Assembly (NCBI GenBank): GCA_025602915.1
Contig: JAHLJZ010000042.1
Coordinates: forward strand, 122,468-186,467
Reading direction: 5' to 3'
Length of the DNA: 64,000 bases
Source of the DNA: Paraphysoderma sedebokerense
Lineage: Eukaryota > Blastocladiomycota > Physodermatomycetes > Physodermatales > Physodermataceae
Part shown: one piece after another, positions 37,603-50,048 of the stretch
Layout: each line of letters begins with the position of its first letter
How positions within the stretch are numbered: the first letter of the stretch is position 1
Notes under the pieces: generated by a model
The model's database searches: none
What the model was told of the DNA's origin: nothing
What the model saw: only the letters and a program-made list of their open reading frames with translations
Translations under genes and position numbers: made by a program

Positions 37603-38467
37603 TTTTTTGATGTTGAGTTGGTTGCTTGCTTTTGAAATACGTTTACATCCTGAACGGTCAACTATCCTCGCTAGTCAGCAATATCAACTTTAATTCCAAA
37701 TCCATGACAGGAAGGCCTTAAACCTATTGTTGTTTCTGTGTCAGGTTATCTTTGTTCCGACATGTCACCAATATTTTACATGTATAGATTAAAACTATGC
37801 AAAATTGAGATGGTCACACAGTCGAAGTAGAGTTTATAAGTTCGGTCTCGCTGAATGCCTGCTTCAAGTTCACTATACGACGGACCCTGAAAGAAAAAAG
37901 ACCGCGGACATTAGGGTATTTTACGCGGATTTTCCTTTTTTTGGCAACTTGGTACAATAGTCCCAGTGAAACGTTGAATTGAAAATTTCGGTGGAGGCTG
38001 TTTGTGTTTGCGACATATATCGACTCATGGTGTATTCACCAGGCACGCTCCTGCTGAACAATACCGCAAACGGGGATATTCGGAACCGAAAATAAGTGGT
38101 GCCACATTTCGAGTGAGTCATCGAGTAGCCTGGGAGTCTGGAACAAAGGATTTGAAGCCACCTTTACTCGGTCCTTTGAGGTGCTATGGTCCTCATATTG
38201 TAGAAAAATACTTTTCAATTGTTTAATTTATCATTTATGTCGTGAGACTTCGGGCATTCGAGAAGCCTATTGTCCGAGGGCGCTTATATAGCCGCCCCGG
38301 AAGCGACGAGGAAAGAAAAAGAAAAAGCAAACCCTTGGAAAAATCCAGAACATCGATAATTTTTTTTATCTTTTCAGATAAATATCAGATAACATTACTG
38401 CGTAGTACATACTCAAACTACCAACCAACCAAGACAAACCCTTACAAGAAAAGATTTATAGCTAAAA
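37603..38467. other. Intergenic region and protoglobin promoter
   Basis: No gene recognised. Close to the start of the next gene, a cluster of GATA/TATC motifs occurs at about 38352-38392 (CGATAA, TTATCT, AGATAA, AGATAA). Confidence 0.45.
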
Positions 38468-39580
38468 ATGCAACATATTGACAGAGAAAAACTTTACACT
38501 GATCTTTCGTACCGTATTCAATATGTCACAAAGTTTGTTGATTTCGGTGAAGAAGACAGACAAGTGATAAAAAAATCTGCCGCCATTATTGCTCCTTTAG
38601 TTCCTGCTGTTGTAGATGGAGGTACAATATTCTCCTTACTTCTTCTTCTCACCAACTACCCTATTCCTTACGCTAACCCATACCCTTGCTCACAATTCAG
38701 TTTACGTGAAACTTTTCTCCTTCGATATCACCAAAGCTCATTTTCTTCCTAAAATGGAAGGTTACGAAGGAAAAGTTATCTCCAGTTTGACCGATTTACA
38801 GCAAGACAGTGATCAAATTAAATTTCGCAAAGACTTTTTGTCGAGGTACTTGGTTAAATTGGTGACTGCTGAAATCGATGAAAAGATGATTAAATACGTG
38901 AGTTGCACAGTTTTCGTGTTTATGCTTCCGCATCATCCGGGCCGTTGTTTAAATCTGCTGTAGCAGTTAAAAGATCTAAGGACTCACATCTGACATTTTG
39001 ATACATGCTTATCAATAGCTCGATTATGTCGCCAAAATCCATGTATCTTTCCCTGGGAAAAAGAGTCGTATCAACGTCGAATACATCCATAGTACGTATC
39101 ACAAGTTCACAACACAGCATCACCAACAAATCAATTCTATTTTACCACTATTCTGATAATCACCCTCTTTCTTATTTTTTCTAGTCAATGCGTTACTAGC
39201 TTACGTCGAAAACGTCCTCATCGATGCCATTAGCACCTCTACTCTTGACGCGGTCACCAAGAAGAAAGCCATCCTAGCTTTCAACAAACTCCTCTGGTAA
39301 AGATTCCATCATTATAAAAGCCCTGCATAAAATTTACAAAACTAATCAATTATATCTCTGTTATTTTATTCGTAGGATTCAAAACGATCTTTTCGCCCAA
39401 TACTACGTCCGTGACGGACACGATATTCCTGATTCTCGCGTAAACCTCGCAGGTCTCCGTACACCTACTACTGAATCTTCTTCAAGTGCTTGTAATGTAT
39501 CCAATACATCCTTATTATGTGCTGTGGGTGGAATGATTGTTGGTGTGCTTGCCGGGGTATTCGCCAAAGGAAGATTTTAG
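38468..39580 (+). CDS. Fungal globin-sensor (protoglobin) protein with C-terminal membrane anchor
   Basis: Five exons: 38468-38621, 38701-38897, 39019-39091, 39185-39296 and 39376-39580; all joins keep the frame. The product of about 245 residues opens MQHIDREKLYTDLSYRIQYV, then VTKFVDFGEEDRQVIKKSA and VYVKLFSFDITKAHFLPKM, which is the known start of fungal globin-sensor proteins. The likely haem-proximal His lies in YLDYVAKIHVSFPG, followed by INVEYIHINALLAYVENVLI and FNKLLWIQNDLFAQYYVRDG. The last 25 residues form a hydrophobic segment (LLCAVGGMIVGVLAGVFAKG) suited to a tail anchor. By family this is a haem protein that binds O2/NO; a membrane-bound sensor or enzyme role is an inference. 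Confidence 0.88.
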
Positions 39581-40507
39581 AACTTAAGAGTTGGTAATAA
39601 CCAGTGATTATAATTTCGGGTGGCTGAAATTTATATTTAATATCCAATATTTTGTTGTTGAAGTGCGACATTAATGTGATATGTGTTATTCAACTGTTAA
39701 TATAAATCGTAGTGATTTATCTACATAATTCATCAAGTCTTCTCTCTGATCAACAATGGCAAAAAAGCTTACCCATTGCCGGTGGTCTCTGACTGTTCAC
39801 TCGAGCCTTTGAGTTATTCTTGGATTCACTAGCAGCCAAGTACATCTATTAGCTTGCCTCCGCCCTTCATTAGTGACTTCTCTAGAATCGCTATATCCAT
39901 GATTGCCGATTAGAGGGAAATATATACTTTGTTACAGATCATTATTAAGTCAATTATGTGAACAGAAGTTCTCATTTATATACATCTAGCTATCTCTGAA
40001 TTAAATATAGCATTCACTATGATAAAGTCCATAAATCTGGTTTCTCTCGGTATGAATAATTTATTCGTCTCAGTAGTGACTAGATTAGGGTTCCATTTAC
40101 GCTGAAATGATTCATCTCGGGTTGCCCGCTCAAAATAAAAGATAGACTGGTGGTAGTGAATACCCACCTTTTCGCATATCATAGCCTCCGCGCTGCCGGA
40201 TCCTGTTATTAGCATATCACGCATCCACAAGATTCCCTTGGTTTGCCTAACTTTCTTGATTCCTCGGGTTTTGTGTCCATTCGCATTGGACTGTTATTTA
40301 AAGCAGTAAGGTTGTCACGCGAAGTTTGGATATTGTCTTTGGAGAAATGTGCATTCCGTAATTGAGTGTGGGGATCCTTAGACACAGCGGATAAGCTGGA
40401 TGGGTTGATGTCTTGATGCAGGGTTGAGTTCGAGTTGGTAAATGTTGTCGTGGGTGATATATGTTGGGGTTGTGATCTAGGAGGCTGTAGTCATTGAGAT
40501 AGAATGG
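39581..40507. other. Intergenic region
   Basis: No gene recognised. A short open minus-strand frame at 39976-40230 has no family features. Confidence 0.45.
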
Positions 40508-41820
40508 TTAGAAAGGTACGAAGCGTGGAAAGGATGGTGATTGGGTAGTTGAACAAACCATTCGTCTCTTCTTCCTTAGATATTTTGGTTTTTGCTTAAC
40601 CGGCTTCGGCAACTTTAAATCGAAGGTCGAATCAGGCTGTATACGTATAACAATATCGCATTTTGTGTCTCCTGAAGACCCCCCTCGCTCACTCGTACTG
40701 CTGCCTGGGTGATTCCGGATGCCATTACGCTCATTTTCTTCGTCACTATCACCCAATATCACGATGCTGACATTTTCATTCTCGATATCTTGATTAGACT
40801 GGGACTCTTCAAAGAGCTTACTAGACAGATCTATTGCGCTGACGATGCTTCTGCTGTGTTCTGCATTACTTGATTCCTCCTGCTGATTAACACGATTCAT
40901 TTTGGGTTCTTCACCATCGGTATCAGTATCGCTATCACCCAATACCTGTACTCGGACACCTTCTGTCAGCTCGTAACCATTTTCTTGATCCTCTATTGCA
41001 GTGCCAGACAGGTCTAATGACGAGTGGACATTTTTCACTGTGATCAAGTGCTGGGGAGTGGCGGGTGTTATGGTCCGGGAAGAACCTTTACGGCGAATGT
41101 AGGCCGTCTTAGATGACCTTACGGACGAGCGTGTTGATATTTTGGATTTCATGGAGGTAGAATAAGTGAGGGCTTGCTGATGGGTTGCATTAGGTTTTCT
41201 GAGGAGGGAGGCTGTGGGGTCTTGAGGCGTCAGTTCTAGGTGTTCGGGTTGAGTTATTCTAACTACGGTGGAATAGTTGGTGGTGATATGGTCAGAATTC
41301 TCACTGAGTGAATAATTTCTCATTTGTGTTGCGCTTGGCGACGATTTCACTCGATACGAAGTGTTTGCAGAGACGGTCGAGACATTTACGTGATGTTGGT
41401 CGTTCTGAGTTCGAGGAATCCTACATGTAGTCGAGACAATTAGGTTTTAAATGAAATGAATGGTATGACTCTAACCAAAATGCTTCATATGACAAATACC
41501 GGGGACGACTTTTAAATGGTAATGGAATATTCTTTTCAGTGGTTAGCTCGGGCTCAGCTTTCAGCACCACAGGTTTTCCCTATTTCGTGATTTGGAATGT
41601 CAGATTGAACCGCTTTCTCCATGAGGTATTGGTGCAAACTAAACCAATAAAGGCTCACTATTGACAGAATTTATATAATTACCTGCTCATGAAACCTCAG
41701 TTCGTATAGAGTGTTTTTGGGATGGTTCGCGAATGATGCAGCAGCTTTTGAGGGCGACAGGGAAGCGACGCAGGTGGGAGAGGCAGATGAGAGCGGTGGA
41801 TGTAGCAGTTCTGCAGTCAT
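40508..41820 (-). CDS. Unrecognised disordered Ser/Thr/Gln-rich protein
   Basis: The ATG at 41820 begins MTAELLHPPLSSASPTCVAS and the first exon ends at HEQ with a GTAAT donor. A small exon reads KPVVLKAEPELTTEKNIPL then PFKSRPRYLSYEAFW. The main exon runs from about 41400 to TAA at 40508. The protein is polar and contains two similar acidic segments (VRVQVLGDSDTDTDGEE and VSIVILGDSDEENE), an internal repeat whose DSD/DSE could be phosphorylation or SUMO-interaction-like motifs (VxVQVLGDSD). It ends in a basic patch, KQKPKYLRKKRRM. I do not recognise the family. A nuclear location is possible from the basic clusters. Confidence 0.55.
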
Positions 41821-42447
41821 TGATGAATGCAAAGAGTTTAAGTTACATTCAGTAGAGATAATTTAGTCCAGAATATGTTGTCTGTTGAAGTGAAGTTTAC
41901 AAATTGGATGCAAGGGTTGAAGAGTGGACGAATTGGACCGCGAATGAGGAACGAGGTCTGTGGGTGTCTATTTTCTCAAATTTACATTCTCAGGATATTG
42001 CCATAATTGTCTAGAGCAATACCAAAAGTCTGTCCATAATTAAGCAGCAACAATGTATATGGTGGCAGCTAATAGTTGGAGGGTGCCATCTGATTTTCAG
42101 GGTGGATATGGCAAGTGATAAGGGGCCCATGATCGATGACATCAGAGGTGAGTATGCATGCGCACAAAATGAGGATAATGAAGGGAATTTCAATAGGATC
42201 AAATAAAATAAATAAATGTCAACTAACTGCTGCAGATAGCCGATGAGGGAATGCAGAATTCCTCCCGAATTCAAAGCAGCAAAAAGCGATCAAGTGAGTC
42301 GATAACTCTGTGAGTCAGTCACTTGGATGATTTATTAATCGATTTATTAATTCATCCGACGGCCTCATTGCAGCGCACGTTCGGACTCATTCTACATTCC
42401 TTACATCTATATCACACACATACAGATACAAACTTGTATTAGCGATA
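41821..42447. other. Divergent promoter region
   Basis: Between two divergent genes; no gene recognised. Immediately before 42448 a short leader (acacatacagatacaaac) precedes the start codon. Confidence 0.4.
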
Positions 42448-43236
42448 ATGTCGGCTAGCCATCCCTCAGAACCCCCTCCTCCCCTCTCTCCTCTCTCCCT
42501 CACTTGTCCTCCCTCTCCGTCCTCACCCACGTCTCCATCGTCCCCGACTTCTCCGACCCTCTCGCAGTCCTCCTACGATGAGATAAACATCTCAGACTAC
42601 GAGACTGATATCGAGGTATCCTCTTGGGACGTCTTGTCCGTATCCACATTCGGACAACCCTCCTCTCGTCAATCCTCCGCCCCTCCCTCTCCTACCCTAT
42701 CCCCATCGCTCCCAAATGGCTCTCCATCTTCCCTTAATAAAACTTACTCTTCCGTCGTTTCCTCCTCCGTCCCTCGCCATTCTTTACCACGGCCTCAAAT
42801 CTCTCACACTCGCCATGTTCTAGCGAAGTCCAACCTCACACAAGTCCTCTCTTCCCTCACAATCTCTTCTGCTCCTCCACGCACATCTTATAACGTCGCT
42901 TCATTGTCCCCTCCGAAATCTGCACCTCCAATTCCAAACACCTCAATGGAAACTCTGTCCTTTGAGAAGGAAATTCAAAAAGAAGCGACTTCTCAAAAAC
43001 GGTTTCACAATCTTCATGATCGACGTAAACTAGAAATGAAGACGAAGAGACTACACAAAATAGAAGAACAAAAAAGACATGTGTATTGGAAAAACTTGAG
43101 TCGTTTACAAAACCCACCTATTCCGGCTGACGGACTTGAAATCAAGGAGGTCAAAAAGAAAAAAAATAACGGCCCAAAGGGTGACAAGAAAGGGAATTTG
43201 AGTAAAAGTGGTAGCGGTCGATTCGGAGGAAGATAG
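42448..43236 (+). CDS. Unrecognised Ser/Pro-rich protein with basic C-terminus
   Basis: A single exon of 262 codons. The N-terminal 170 residues are low complexity (PPSPSSPTSPSSPTSPTLSQ) with an acidic SYDEINISDYETDIEVSSW. After about residue 165 a charged helix appears (LSFEKEIQKEATSQKRFHNL, DRRKLEMKTKRLHKIEEQKR), and the end is Lys/Gly-rich (KKKKNNGPKGDKKGNLSKS, SGRFGGR). The basic GR/K end suggests nucleic-acid or nuclear association. No family recognised. The start fits, since an upstream stop precedes it. Confidence 0.65.
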   Translation: MSASHPSEPPPPLSPLSLTCPPSPSSPTSPSSPTSPTLSQSSYDEINISDYETDIEVSSWDVLSVSTFGQPSSRQSSAPPSPTLSPSLPNGSPSSLNKTYSSVVSSSVPRHSLPRPQISHTRHVLAKSNLTQVLSSLTISSAPPRTSYNVASLSPPKSAPPIPNTSMETLSFEKEIQKEATSQKRFHNLHDRRKLEMKTKRLHKIEEQKRHVYWKNLSRLQNPPIPADGLEIKEVKKKKNNGPKGDKKGNLSKSGSGRFGGR

Positions 43237-43844
43237 AGGTTTTAAGTAGTCGGAATTATGAATTATAACATCTCCAGTAACTGGATAGAGGTTTATCGAA
43301 CTCAACAGGGTTTTAAATTCAACTCTCTCGGTATTGCCATCTACAACCCTTGCCCAAGATACACGCCCTTTCGCTTCCATTTATAGCAAATCATTGCGTT
43401 CATTTCTTTCTTCTTGAAGTTTCATCATTCTTTAGTTTTTATAATAATTCTCTCCATTCTTTTCAAATCGGACTTGCTTCGTCATGACTCGTGTCCGTTT
43501 ATTGAATTCCTGTAATTTTTTTCTCAACATTTCAGATTGTATTCAATGCTAAATCTCGTCCGTTGTTGTAAATTATGTATATAAAAATGTATAGTGTGGT
43601 TTCTCAAGAAAATGATTCTATATAATAATTGTTGCCTGTGGATGTCCAATACTGTGGTACTTTCACCTTACCGTTTTGAGGACAATTAGGAGTAATAATA
43701 TTTTAACACGAAAAATACTAGTACTAACTAAAAAAACGACCAAAAAACAGGTCTGTTGATATGACAGTATTCACTGTAAACGTTATATTAAAATTAACTA
43801 ATGCGAATGCTTAACCTAAACATTTAACAGAGAACCTGCACAAT
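43237..43844. other. Convergent intergenic region
   Basis: Holds AATAAT/ATAAAA-type poly(A) signals for both converging genes; no coding frame recognised. Confidence 0.4.
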
Positions 43845-45487
43845 CTAAATTGACAACACTTGCCAGTCGCTCACTTGAACTGAGACCCCTTGTTCCCTAT
43901 TCACGCTGTTACAGTTACAAGCCTTCACGATTTCTACCACTTGATTAACATTCACGGATGAGGTTGCACCAGAACTGGTATTAGAGCTAGCGTTAGATTT
44001 AGAGCTACCGATATTCCATTTTGTGATTTGCGTCAACACTGGATCCAGGTTCCCAAAGGCTGCAGAAGTAATAGTGAAATCTAGATGGTAGAGGTTGAAG
44101 TGTACATCTGTTGTTGTCGGTGAAGAAGCGGTAGATGTAGATGGTGTAGATGGAGTGGAAGAATTGCAGATAGAGTTAGGAGAGAATGCTGAGGAAGAAG
44201 TGGGAAGAGGAGGAAGGTTGGATTGGATTGTTGAGAAAAATACTAAGAATACGAAAATAATAGCGTGAACAGATTTAAAATTAGTCAACGAAAGGAAAAT
44301 TAGCAAGTTTGTAAAGTTAAAAGCACACACTTTTCAAGGCCTCCAACACTTTCTTTTCAACCACAATGTTGAATTCCCCGTTCAACCGTCTTCTAAAATC
44401 ATCTTCATAGTTTTTCCAACTCGTGAGTTCATTTTCTTGCTCCACTTCTGTCGTGACCTATTGTTGCGTTGTATATTGCCATGTTAACTTCCGGAAAGAA
44501 AGAAAAATGAAAAACGTAAATTATCACAAACTATAAAAACGGATTTTCTATTTCCAACATCGAGATCGACATCTTCGTTCTCCAACGATAGTACTTTGAC
44601 AGTGTCCAACACAGCTAGCTTAAATGGATAAGGTTGAAAATATACCGTATACCGAAGTTTATAGCGATGATTGGATTGATATTTATCGGGATGTATTTGA
44701 TCTATTAACATTGGAGTTAGGTCGACCGAAAATTAGGATTCTACGGCGAAAAGAAGACAAACGTTTTAGGGCGACTTTGGCACCGTTTTCTACCATCTTG
44801 CTTAAACAAACTAATTCATTTGAAATCAGTTTCTCTTGAATTGGTACAACTTTGTTGCTTCCAGCTTCCTGTATTTGTGATTCACTTTGCATATAATTAG
44901 CTGCATGAATTGGCGATTGAACGGACCATAAGCTACTTGGTGAAGAAGACGAGGAAAGGAAAGTCGAAATAAATTGAGGAAATTGAAAAGGAATAAGAAA
45001 TGGCCGAGGCATAAACGAAGGAAAAAGCCATCGCGGGTTCGACGCTGAGGTTGCGGAGAGTGGAGCAGTTGAATGAACAAGTATACTGGAAGCAGACAAC
45101 AAAGGAACAAAATTCGTCCAATCTAGCACTATCATCTCCCAATCAAATGGTAACCCCAAGACGAATGTGTAAGATTGGCGCGATTGGAGCATTGACGACT
45201 CGGGCGTTGTGGTAGGAGTGAATGCTGCGGATTCTTGGAAAGATTGCGGAGGAGAGGAAGAGGCGGATGGCGCGGGAGAAAAGGGTAGGGGAACTAAATT
45301 GATCAGACAAGATTCGGCATCCGTAACTTCAATTGAAGATGGAGGGTTAGAGATGGCTTGCGCGATGTGTATAGATACTTTTGTAGGGAAAGTGACGGAG
45401 GGTAACGAGATATCAGTTCGCGGAGGAGGAGCAGAAAACAGTGGCGAAGGACCGGATAGTTTCGCAGGCTGGGTACGACAAAATCAA
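43845..45487 (-). CDS. Ser/Pro-rich exons downstream of the TTLL12-like gene (same gene or separate)
   Basis: An acceptor near 45480 (CCCAG|CC) lets the upstream frame continue as KYP-PAKLSGPSPLFSAPPP, then a long exon with IEVTDAESCLINLVPLPFS, YTFVLGLPFDWEMIVLDW, SNKVVPIQEKLISNELVCL and LKRLSSFRRRILIFG. Further exons read LAVLDTVKVLSLENEDVDL, ENELTSWKNYEDDFRRRL, FNIVVEKKVLEALK and FNLYHLDFTITSAAFGNLD, up to TAG at 43845. None shows an ATP-grasp motif of a tubulin-ligase domain. An alternative ATG at 45192 could begin a separate gene. I do not recognise a family. Confidence 0.4.
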
Positions 45488-45542
45488 ACATAAAGACTAC
45501 ACTGTCAGCCCGTGCAAAACAGTTCAAAACGAATACAATGAC

Positions 45543-47631
45543 ACAAACCGGGTATTTTTCTATCAACTCTTTTGGCACTGAACTTCCGCCAAGTCCTCTC
45601 GCTGCCCAAAGGTACGACTTTCTCACATCCTTCTCATCCACTGCATCGAAATATTTCTCAGAACCGTTACTAACCAAGCTCAAACTTCTCCGTTTTCCTT
45701 TCAGCCCTGCAGATGTCGAGGTTTTTCTTCCTCTCCTGCCGGAGCCAGAGCCACTAAAATAGGATGGTACCAAATCCCTAACTACTTTGTCATCTTTCTT
45801 GAGATCTTCGATAGGCCATAGAAGCGAATACCCCATTAATGTTGATTTTCCGCCAGATTCCGAAGATGGATCAAAATCAAACGAACGGAATAGGAAAGGA
45901 GATAATCGAACATTTAGCGGAATGGAGTGGGGGATTGATGAACCTACTTCATCATTTATGTACCAAAACGATTGAGATTGAGTAGGACGTGACGGGGCAG
46001 GACGGGAGAAATATTGGTATGTTTCCAAGTGCCTTCATTATATTTAGAATGGTGGAAAGCAAATTGTGAGGATATCCCTTTTTAAAAATTCAAGAATACG
46101 GAATCAACAAACCTCCAAGCCTTTCGAATCAATTTCCACATTTGTTTCTCTTCCTCTGTATCTTCCTTGTTTGAATCAAAACCCCCGGCTTTGATATATC
46201 CCCTATCTTCGTCCTCCTGATGCAGAAATAACCGATCCCAATCGTTATCATTCTTTTTCACCATTGATACAACCAGCACGTCCTTCTGTACGGTCCAAGT
46301 CGTCTCATTGCTACGAATGTTCGAAAACAACTGCCCACCAAGTAATTCCGAAAATTGATCAGTACGCTTAATTTTGATCGACAAGTGAGACTCTGTGACG
46401 GTGACAGAAATGTCCCCAGAATTATAATATGTTGGCTTGGGAGGAAGCAAAATGGTGAGATCAATATATCTGAGTTCTTCGCCGTCATCCGATTCGCTGT
46501 ATTGTGTCATCGAATAAAAAGGAGTACTGACGACATTTGTTGTCGGTTTATTTACTGTGTGAATAATCGAACGTTAGGTAAATGATAATGTCGTAACTTG
46601 TTAGGAAGGGAGCAAAGAGGGTAAATTAACTGACTTGACATCTGCATTTCGATTCGCTTTTGCAGTTCGCTGGTGTCGGGCTCGTCAAAGGTAGCCTCCT
46701 ACATTTTTAACAATAAATTACCCTGATAAGCATCTAGCGCTGTTTGATAGTTTTAACAATGCTTCTTCCCCACTTACCACGATAGCATTAAGAACCTCCC
46801 ATTGGTGCTTTCGTAGCAGTCGCAATGCCTCTTTTTCATCAACATTGGCATTCTTCATGACCACATAGACAGCTGAATAATATTGCTCTAAATCATCAAG
46901 ATGTTGAACCTTATTTCCATCTGAACAATTATTGTTTCCTTGGGTAGACGGGACAGCTTCGACCACAGTGTCATCATCCAGCGTCACACCACATAGACTT
47001 GCCAAACGCTCCTGCAACTGCGCATACTGCTTGATTTGGGAAACTGAATCGGTCAAGGATGTCGTCCATGCATGGTCTACTACATAAACATCGCTAAATA
47101 AAGATTATACCGGAGGGGAGCAATCACAACGAAATGTATAGTCAGGGCCAATCAAAACAAACAATAACGTCAGGCTCGATTCGAATCTCATTCATAGCAG
47201 GATTAACTTGACAAACCTATTTTTTTCTATTCCTCCTTCTTTAGTCACAAATAAGCTATAAGGCGATGCAGATCCTCCACTTGAGGGGCGGAGTTCAAAT
47301 ACTGAACCAGCGTCAAACACTTGTTCATTCAGTTTCCTGTAAAGACGCTGTTAAAACGCACAAGCATGTTGTCAGTTGACTTTGACTCAGTTCGTAAATA
47401 TTGTGTCAAAAATTTATATTTTCATACTCGCCTTCCATAAATGAGTAGGTAACCCGATTTGCTGCAATTGGAAGGAATGGGTGATTTCAAAATTTGCGTA
47501 AAGTTCTCTTGCAGCCAAGAGGGCCGACGGGGACTCAATTGGAGAATCTATCACTCAGATGTTAAGGAGAGAAGTAATGCCTATAAATCAAGATAGCACG
47601 GAGCAAACATACTTTCAGCAGAATTGGTCAT
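45543..47631 (-). CDS. TTLL12-like protein (N-terminal region) with inserted UBA-like and CS-like domains
   Basis: From the ATG at 47631 (MTNSAE) several small exons give LLAARELYANFEITHSFQLQ, GLPTHLW, RKLNEQVFDAGSVFELRPSS, YSLFVTKEGG and VYVVDHAWTTSLTDSVSQIK. Later exons give FWYINDEVGSSIPHSIPLN and LMGYSLLWPIEDLKKDDKVV. These match, in order, the N-terminal module of TTLL12 (EVFDAGE, VIVTRESG, DHAWT, WYIMDEFGS, YTLLWPLRDL). Between the DHAWT and WYI blocks lie a helical UBA-like part (NVDEKEALRLLRKHQWEVL) and a CS/p23-like domain (LRYIDLTILLPPKPTYYNSG, LSIKIKRTDQFSELLGG, TTWTVQKDVLVVSMVKK). The tubulin-ligase-like ATP-grasp domain that should follow is not recognisable downstream. TTLL12 proteins are linked to tubulin and histone biology but lack proven ligase activity. 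Confidence 0.6.
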
Positions 47632-47955
47632 TTAGTCAACAATTCGTTGGGGAACGAAAAGGAAGGGAAAATCTGCGACGAGGTGCCAAACTCAGAAATT
47701 CTTGATGATCTCTTGGTCCATCTTTCATTGACATATAATAACGAGCATTTCAACTTATATTCAATACTCCAGTAATATTAACTCATTATTTTATTTGAGA
47801 ATATAATTAATAATATACCAAACATAGAATTATTTATTAAGTTGAACGAAGGATTGATCTTCATATTTTTTTTGACATGTACGGCGGGATCATTATATAC
47901 GCACTCCAGATCTCTACTGGTCCTTTTCACACTGCATTCGGCTCTACAGGTTTCC

Positions 47956-50048
47956 TTAATTTGTAAAATCCTTATAGCAAACTCCAGCTTCACTGAATAG
48001 TTGTCCCAACTGTTGAAATCGGGGGCTAATTCTAACTTTATATGGATGTGGACATACACTAATTCCGAATACTTCCTCCAAGTTGATTGGCTTGTCGTCA
48101 GCGCTTTCAAATTTAAATGCATAAAACAATTTCGAAGCAGCTGTAAATAATTCTTTATGCGCTAAATGTAGACCAACGCAAACTCTTCTTCCACCTCCAA
48201 ATGTATATATATTTGTCGCAGACTCGCTAATTTTTTCGTGAAGGAACCTATCAGGATTAAAGGCTTCAAAATCAGCTTGATCTTTATAGCTCGATTGAGT
48301 AACGCTTTTGACATTGATTAGCATCTGAGTGCCCTTGGGGATAACATAGCCGTCGAGAACATCGTCCTCAATAGATGCACGAGGTACGAGTGGAATTACA
48401 GGACGAAATCGAAGAGTTTCCTTGATGCTCGCCCGAACGAGCGGTAAAAAGGGAAGATCCGTCGGATTGGGTAACCGTGTCTTATTCAATAAATTATCAA
48501 CTTCTTCAAAGAGGCGATCTTGGACGGAAGGATTATTCGCCTAATGTTATGAGAGTATCGTTAACCTCCTGATTATTCCATATTGAAAATATTTTTAAGC
48601 AAACCATAATGGCAATCATCCAATTCAAGGTTGTCGCAGTGGTATCCTGTTTCGATTTTCGCCGTTAATTTAAGTCTATCTTTCGCCATTAAACCAAAAA
48701 TTGTACCAATCCGGCCAAAAGCATGTCAAGCATTAATAGTTTTATGTCCTTTTTGGTCAACCCTTCTTCATCCATACGATATAGCAGATCTTTTGCAAAG
48801 CAGCTTCCGAATTGCTGCGCCACACCCTTTTGTCTTTCCATTTCAACTTCAGTCTCCAATCTGTTGATTTCTCTCATCAATATATCATCAATTTTTAACT
48901 TTAACTCTCTCATTTCTCTAACCACTTGATTAGGAACAACTCTCAGAAACGGCATAAAATCTGCTAAAGATCCGAAAGGAGCAACCTCGAAAATACGATG
49001 TATTGTGCGACTAACTTCGAGATATTCGGGTGATTCAACGCTTCCGAGTCTGCGACCGAATGATTTTGCAAAGATAATGTTAAGAGAATAACGACTGCAT
49101 AAATCGCGGACGTTGATGGGCTTTTTTTCCAGAGCAGCTTGATACATAGGTCCTAGTAAGCAGTAAGACTCATAATTGATAGGATCATCCATTTCTTCCA
49201 ACGCTTTAGGAGTAAGTATGGCATGAGCTATAAATAATTTCAATTGATAAGTGATGCTTCATACTGCAATATCATGCAAGTTTATTTCCCAAATTATGCT
49301 TACCTGCTTTTCGAACTTTTCGCCATCTATCTCCATACATAGACTATCATGTATTTAAATCTGTGTTAGTTTAAATCACAACCGATTCATACCGACTTAC
49401 CCAGAAAACGTTCTTCTACTAGATAATAAATTTTATAAACGTACCATAGCCTATCCATTGGACGATAGAACATCAAAGGTGGTCGAGTATAATCATTTTT
49501 GAGCCGTTAATGAACGTGGCATGAGAGGATGTACGCACAAAATCTATGAATTACCAAGTCCCCGTAACTTTCGGTTAAAATCTCACCAAGCAAATATGAT
49601 TTAGGTTTGTCTGCCTAAATTAACAAGAGTTATGAGAACACTTCAACGAAACAATATGATAAATACTTCTGAACGCATAATGAAACAAGAGTAAACCCAA
49701 ATGATAATGGAAATATCGTTGCGAACTTACGTAAACACGACCCTTGCCGCTTAACACTTCCTTCGCCAATTTCTCGTCGCTCACAATCACCACCGTCTCT
49801 TTTCCAAATCTTAACCCCATAAGACTACCATACTTCTTGGATAATGCATCCAATGTGTCAGGCGGATATTTCGAAGCCATATAATGAAGATGACCAATAA
49901 TTGGTAAGGCTGGTGGACCCGGCGGAAATTTGGATTTACGGGGAGAATTATAAAGTAAATTGGAAAATAAGAAAACACAGGAAATAGAGAAAGCAATCAA
50001 AATAGCAGCAGCATCAAGTGTGATGTTGTTTGAAAAGGTTTCTTGCAT
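47956..50048 (-). CDS. Cytochrome P450 monooxygenase
   Basis: The ATG at 50048 (MQETFSNNITLDAAAILIAF) starts a membrane anchor followed by the Pro-rich hinge FPPGPPALPIIGHLHYM. Introns separate about eight exons. The I-helix reads LLAGLDTTATTLNWM across an intron near 48690, fitting the AGxxTT oxygen-binding motif. The ExxR motif is IKETLRFRPVIPL, the PERF-like motif FNPDRFLHEK, and the haem loop TFGGGRRVCVGLHLAH with the axial Cys in RVCVG. All key residues are present. By family it sits in the ER membrane and oxidises small molecules using a P450 reductase. The substrate cannot be told. C-terminal NQxxFSE-like tail is unremarkable. Middle exon ends are approximate. Confidence 0.9.

Noticed and set aside
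44624-44839. Plus-strand frame opposite the Ser/Pro-rich exons
   Set aside because: Overlaps minus-strand exons that join in frame to neighbours; likely a shadow, though the gene model there is weak on both strands.
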